A program made the translations under genes and the position numbers. The notes under the pieces were generated by a model that saw only the letters and a program-made list of their open reading frames with translations, was not told the origin of the DNA and did no database searches. 64,000 bases of DNA from Sinonovacula constricta (Eukaryota; Mollusca; Bivalvia; Cardiida; Solecurtidae): contig CM017568.1 in NCBI GenBank assembly GCA_007844125.1, forward strand, positions 4,055,882 to 4,119,881, in the 5' to 3' direction. Below are positions 60,251 through 64,000 of this stretch, piece after piece (the first letter of the stretch is position 1; every line of letters begins with the position of its first letter).

Positions 60251-63200
60251 ACTTACATGATGCACAGGCTACTATAGTAATATAGGACACTATGTACACA
60301 TTTCTTCACCAGACTTGCATGATGCACAGGCTGCTATAGTAATATAGGACACAATGTACACATTTCTTCACCAGACTTACATGATGCACAGGCTACTATA
60401 GTAATATAGGGGACTATGTACACATTTCTTCACCAGACTTACATGATGCACAGGCTACTATAGTAATATAGGACACTATGTACACATTTCTTCACCAGAC
60501 TTACATGATGCACAGGCTACTATAGTAATATAGGGGACTATGTACCCATTTCTTCACCAGACTTACATGATGCACAAGTTTTATAGTAATATAGGGCACT
60601 ATGTGCACATTTCTTCACCAAATTTACATGATGCACAGGCTACTATAGTAATATAGGGGACTATGTACCCATTTCTTCACCAGACTTACATGATGCACAA
60701 GTTTTATAGTAATATAGGGGACTATGTACACATTTCTTCACCAGACTTACATGATGCACAGGCTACTATAGTAATATAGGGGACTATGTACACATTTCTT
60801 CACCAGACTTGCATGATGCACAGGCTATTATAGTAATATAGGGCACTATGTACACATTTCTTTACCAGACTTACATGATGCGTAGGCTGCTATAGTAATA
60901 TAGGGCACTATGTACACATTTCTTCACCAGACTTACATGATGCACAAGTTTTATAGTAATATAGGGGACTATGTACACATTTCTTCACCAGACTTACATG
61001 ATGCACAGGCTGCTATAGTAATATAGTGCACTATGTACACATTTCTTCACCAGACTTACATGATGGACAGGCTACTATAGTAATATAGGACACTATGTAC
61101 ACATTTCTTCACCAGACTTACATGATGCACAGGCTGCTATAGTAATATAGGGCACTATGTACACATTTCTTCACCAGACTTACATGATGGACAGGCTACT
61201 ATAGTAATATAGGACACTATGTACACATTTCTTCACCAGACTTACATGATGCACCGGCTTTTACTATAATATAGGACACTATGTACACATTTCTTCACCA
61301 GACTTGCATGATGCACAGGCTACTATAGTAATATAGGACACTATGTACACATTTCTTCACCAGACTTGCATGATGCGTAGGCTGCTATAGTAATATAGGA
61401 CACTATGTACACATTTCTTCACCAGACTTGCATGATGCGTAGGCTGCTATAGTAATATAGGACACTATGTACACATTTCTTCACCAGACTTACATGATGC
61501 GTAGGCTGCTATAGTAATATAGGACACTATGTACACATTTCTTCACCAGACTTGCATGATGCACAGGCTGCTATAGTAATATAGGACACTATGTACACAT
61601 TTCTTCACCAGAGTTGCATGATGCACAGGCTGCTATAGTAATATAGGACACTATGTACACATTTCTTCACCAGACTTACTTGATGCGTAGGCTTCTATAG
61701 TAATATAGGGGACTATGTACACATTTCTTCACCAGACTTACATGATGCACAGGCTGCTATAGTAATATAAGACACTATGTACACATTTCTTCACCAGACT
61801 TACATGATGCGTAGGCTGCTATAGTAATATGGGACACTATGTACACATTTCTTCACCAGACTTGCATGATGCACAGGCTGCTATAGTAATATGGGACACT
61901 ATGTACACATTTCTTCACCAGACTTACATGATGCACAGGCTACTATAGTAATATAGGACACTATGTACACATTTCTTCACCAGACTTACATGATGCGTAG
62001 GCTGCTATAGTAATATAGGACACTATGTACACATTTCTTCACCAGACTTGCATGATGCACAGGCTGCTATAGTAATATGGGACACTATGTACACATTTCT
62101 TCACCAGACTTACATGATGCACAGGCTACTATAGTAATATAGGACACTATGTACACATTTCTTCACCAGACTTACATGATGCGTAGGCTGCTATAGTAAT
62201 ATAGGACACTATGTACACATTTCTTCACCAGACTTACATGATGGACAGGCTACTATAGTAATATAGGACACTATGTACACATTTCTTCACCAGACTTACA
62301 TGATGCGTAGGCTGCTATAGTAATATAGGACACTATGTACACATTTCTTCACCAGACTTACATGATGGACAGGCTGTTAGAGTAATATAGGACACTATGT
62401 ACACATTTCTTCACCAGACTTACATGATGGACAGGCTACTATAGTAATATAGGACACTATGTACACATTTCTTCACCAGACTTGCATGATGGACAGGCTA
62501 CTATAGTAATATAGGACACTATGTACACATTTCTTCACCAGACTTGCATGATGCACAGGCTGCTATAGTAATATAGGACACTATGTACACATTTCTTCAC
62601 CAGACTTGCATGATGGACAGGCTACTATAGTAATATAGGACACTATGTACACATTTCTTCACCAGACTTACATGATGGACAGGCTACTATAGTAATATAG
62701 GACACTATGTACACATTTCTTCACCAGACATACATGATGCACAGGCTACTATAGTAATATAGGACACTATGTACACATTTCTTCACCAGACTTGCATGAT
62801 GCACAGGCTGCTATAGTAATATAGGACACTATGTACACATTTCTTCACCAGACTTACATGATGGACAGGCTACTATAGTAATATATGACACTATGTACAC
62901 ATTTCTTCACCAGTCTTGCATGATGCACAGGCTGCTATAGTAATATAGGACACTATGTACACATTTCTTCACCAGACTTACATGATGAGTAGGCTGCTAT
63001 AGTAATATAGGACACTATGTACACATTTCTTCACCAGACTTACATGATGCGTAGGCTGCTATAGTAATATAGGACACTATGTACACATTTCTTCACCAGA
63101 CTTACATGATGCGTAGGCTGCTATAGTAATATAGGACACTATGTACACATTTCTTCACCAGACTTACATGATGCACAGGCTACTATAGTAATATAGGACA

Positions 63201-64000
63201 CTATGTACACATTTCTTCACCAGACTTACATGATGCACAGGCTACTATAGTAATATAGGACACTATGTACACATTTCTTCACCAGACTTACATGATGCGT
63301 AGGCTGCTATAGTAATATAGGACACTATATACACATTTCTTCACCAGACTTACATGATGGACAGGCTACTATAGTAATATAGGACACTATGTACACATTT
63401 GTTCACCAGACTTGCATGATGCACAGGCTGCTATAGTAATATAGGACACTATGTACACATTTCTTCACCAGACTTACATGATGAGTAGGCTGCTATAGTA
63501 ATATAGGACACTATGTACACATTTCTTCACCAGACTTACATGATGCGTAGGCTGCTATAGTAATATAGGACACTATGTACACATTTCTTCACCAGACTTA
63601 CATGATGCGTAGGCTGCTATAGTAATATAGGACACTATGTACACATTTCTTCACCAGACTTACATGATGAGTAGGCTGCTATAGTAATATAGGACACTAT
63701 GTACACATTTCTTCACCAGACTTGCATGATGCACAGGCTATTATAGTAATATAGGACACTATGTACACATTTCTTCACCAGACTTACATGATGCACAGTC
63801 TACTATAGTAATATAGGACACTATGTACACATTTCTTCACCAGACTTACATGATGCACAGGCTGCTATAGTAATATAGGACACTATGTACACATTTCTTC
63901 ACCAGACTTACATGATGGACAGGCTACTAAAGTAATATAGGACACTATGTACACATTTCTTCACCAGACTTGCATGATGCACAGGCTATTATAGTAATAT

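Larger units (their letters stand above)
50613..64000 (+). repeat. 62-bp satellite, array 3 (13.4 kb, continues past the window)
   Basis: About 216 tandem copies with a 62-bp period. Landmarks are CCAGACTTACATGATGCACA, GGCTACTATAGTAATATAGG and ACACTATGTACACATTTCTT. The first monomer (GTGTGCGGCTTTTATTGTAA) matches array 2 and bridges the two types. Variants are zoned: GGCAATTATAG at about 51670-54530, CACAAGTTTTATAG at 57120-60960, CGTAGGCTGCTATAG at 57290-58620 and 61370-63700, and CACCGGCTTTTACTATAAT at about 56010, 57420 and 61250. A monomer near 57285 has lost about a dozen bases. All frames are closed by repeated TAG stops. No gene is present. Confidence 0.98.

Noticed and set aside
50613..64000. 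CRISPR array or other repeat-spacer system
   Set aside because: Repeats are contiguous 62-bp monomers without unique spacers, in eukaryotic DNA.

Overview
This window looks like nuclear DNA of an invertebrate animal, most likely a bivalve mollusc. It is AT-rich, has few long reading frames, and is dominated by satellites and decayed transposable elements. Several repeats have the look I associate with bivalve genomes: a TAGCTCACCTGAGC-ended dispersed repeat at 36876-37547, tRNA-derived SINE pieces, and a split retroelement protein of a type I associate with mollusc and cnidarian genomes. The bivalve assignment, and any narrower one such as a dreissenid-like mussel, rests on memory of these repeats and not on a search.

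Layout. 1-4530: AT-rich DNA with a decayed inverted-repeat element and a PHD-like zinc-finger exon fragment at 2084-2213. 4535-11520: three blocks of a 62-bp satellite in minus orientation, then one array of the same family in plus orientation. 11800-13263: a DDE transposase pseudogene, a MITE with 60-bp ends and a 77-bp tandem repeat. 14300-17260: short coding remnants on both strands. 18619-24340: a nest of two retroelements. A Gypsy-type LTR element lacking gag, protease and reverse transcriptase (19104-23564) sits inside an older degenerate retroelement ORF, whose halves lie on either side of it. 24341-29088: nearly empty, with two weak tRNA-like boxes. 29089-30430: an exact 671-bp tandem duplication. 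30418-34325: a 3.9-kb segment with perfect 25-bp inverted ends holding SINE pieces and about 48 copies of a 48-bp minisatellite that is open on both strands. 36119-37745: MITEs and a dispersed repeat. 42435-42947: the only convincing host gene, an unrecognised 170-residue single-pass membrane protein. 48038-48448: a 53-bp tandem repeat and an (AT)n tract. 50613-64000: a 13.4-kb satellite array that runs off the end of the window.

The main theme is satellite evolution. All three large arrays have a 62-bp period and alignable monomers, so they are one family at different stages. The 4.5-9.3 kb blocks are most diverged, the 10-11.5 kb array is intermediate, and the terminal array is homogenised and shows local 3-mer and 4-mer higher-order repeats. 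A short GGCCGAGG motif, which also forms the ends of MITEs near 36-38 kb, touches the satellite at two block edges. This suggests a mobile element may have seeded or carried the satellite. No tRNA, rRNA or CRISPR array is supported.
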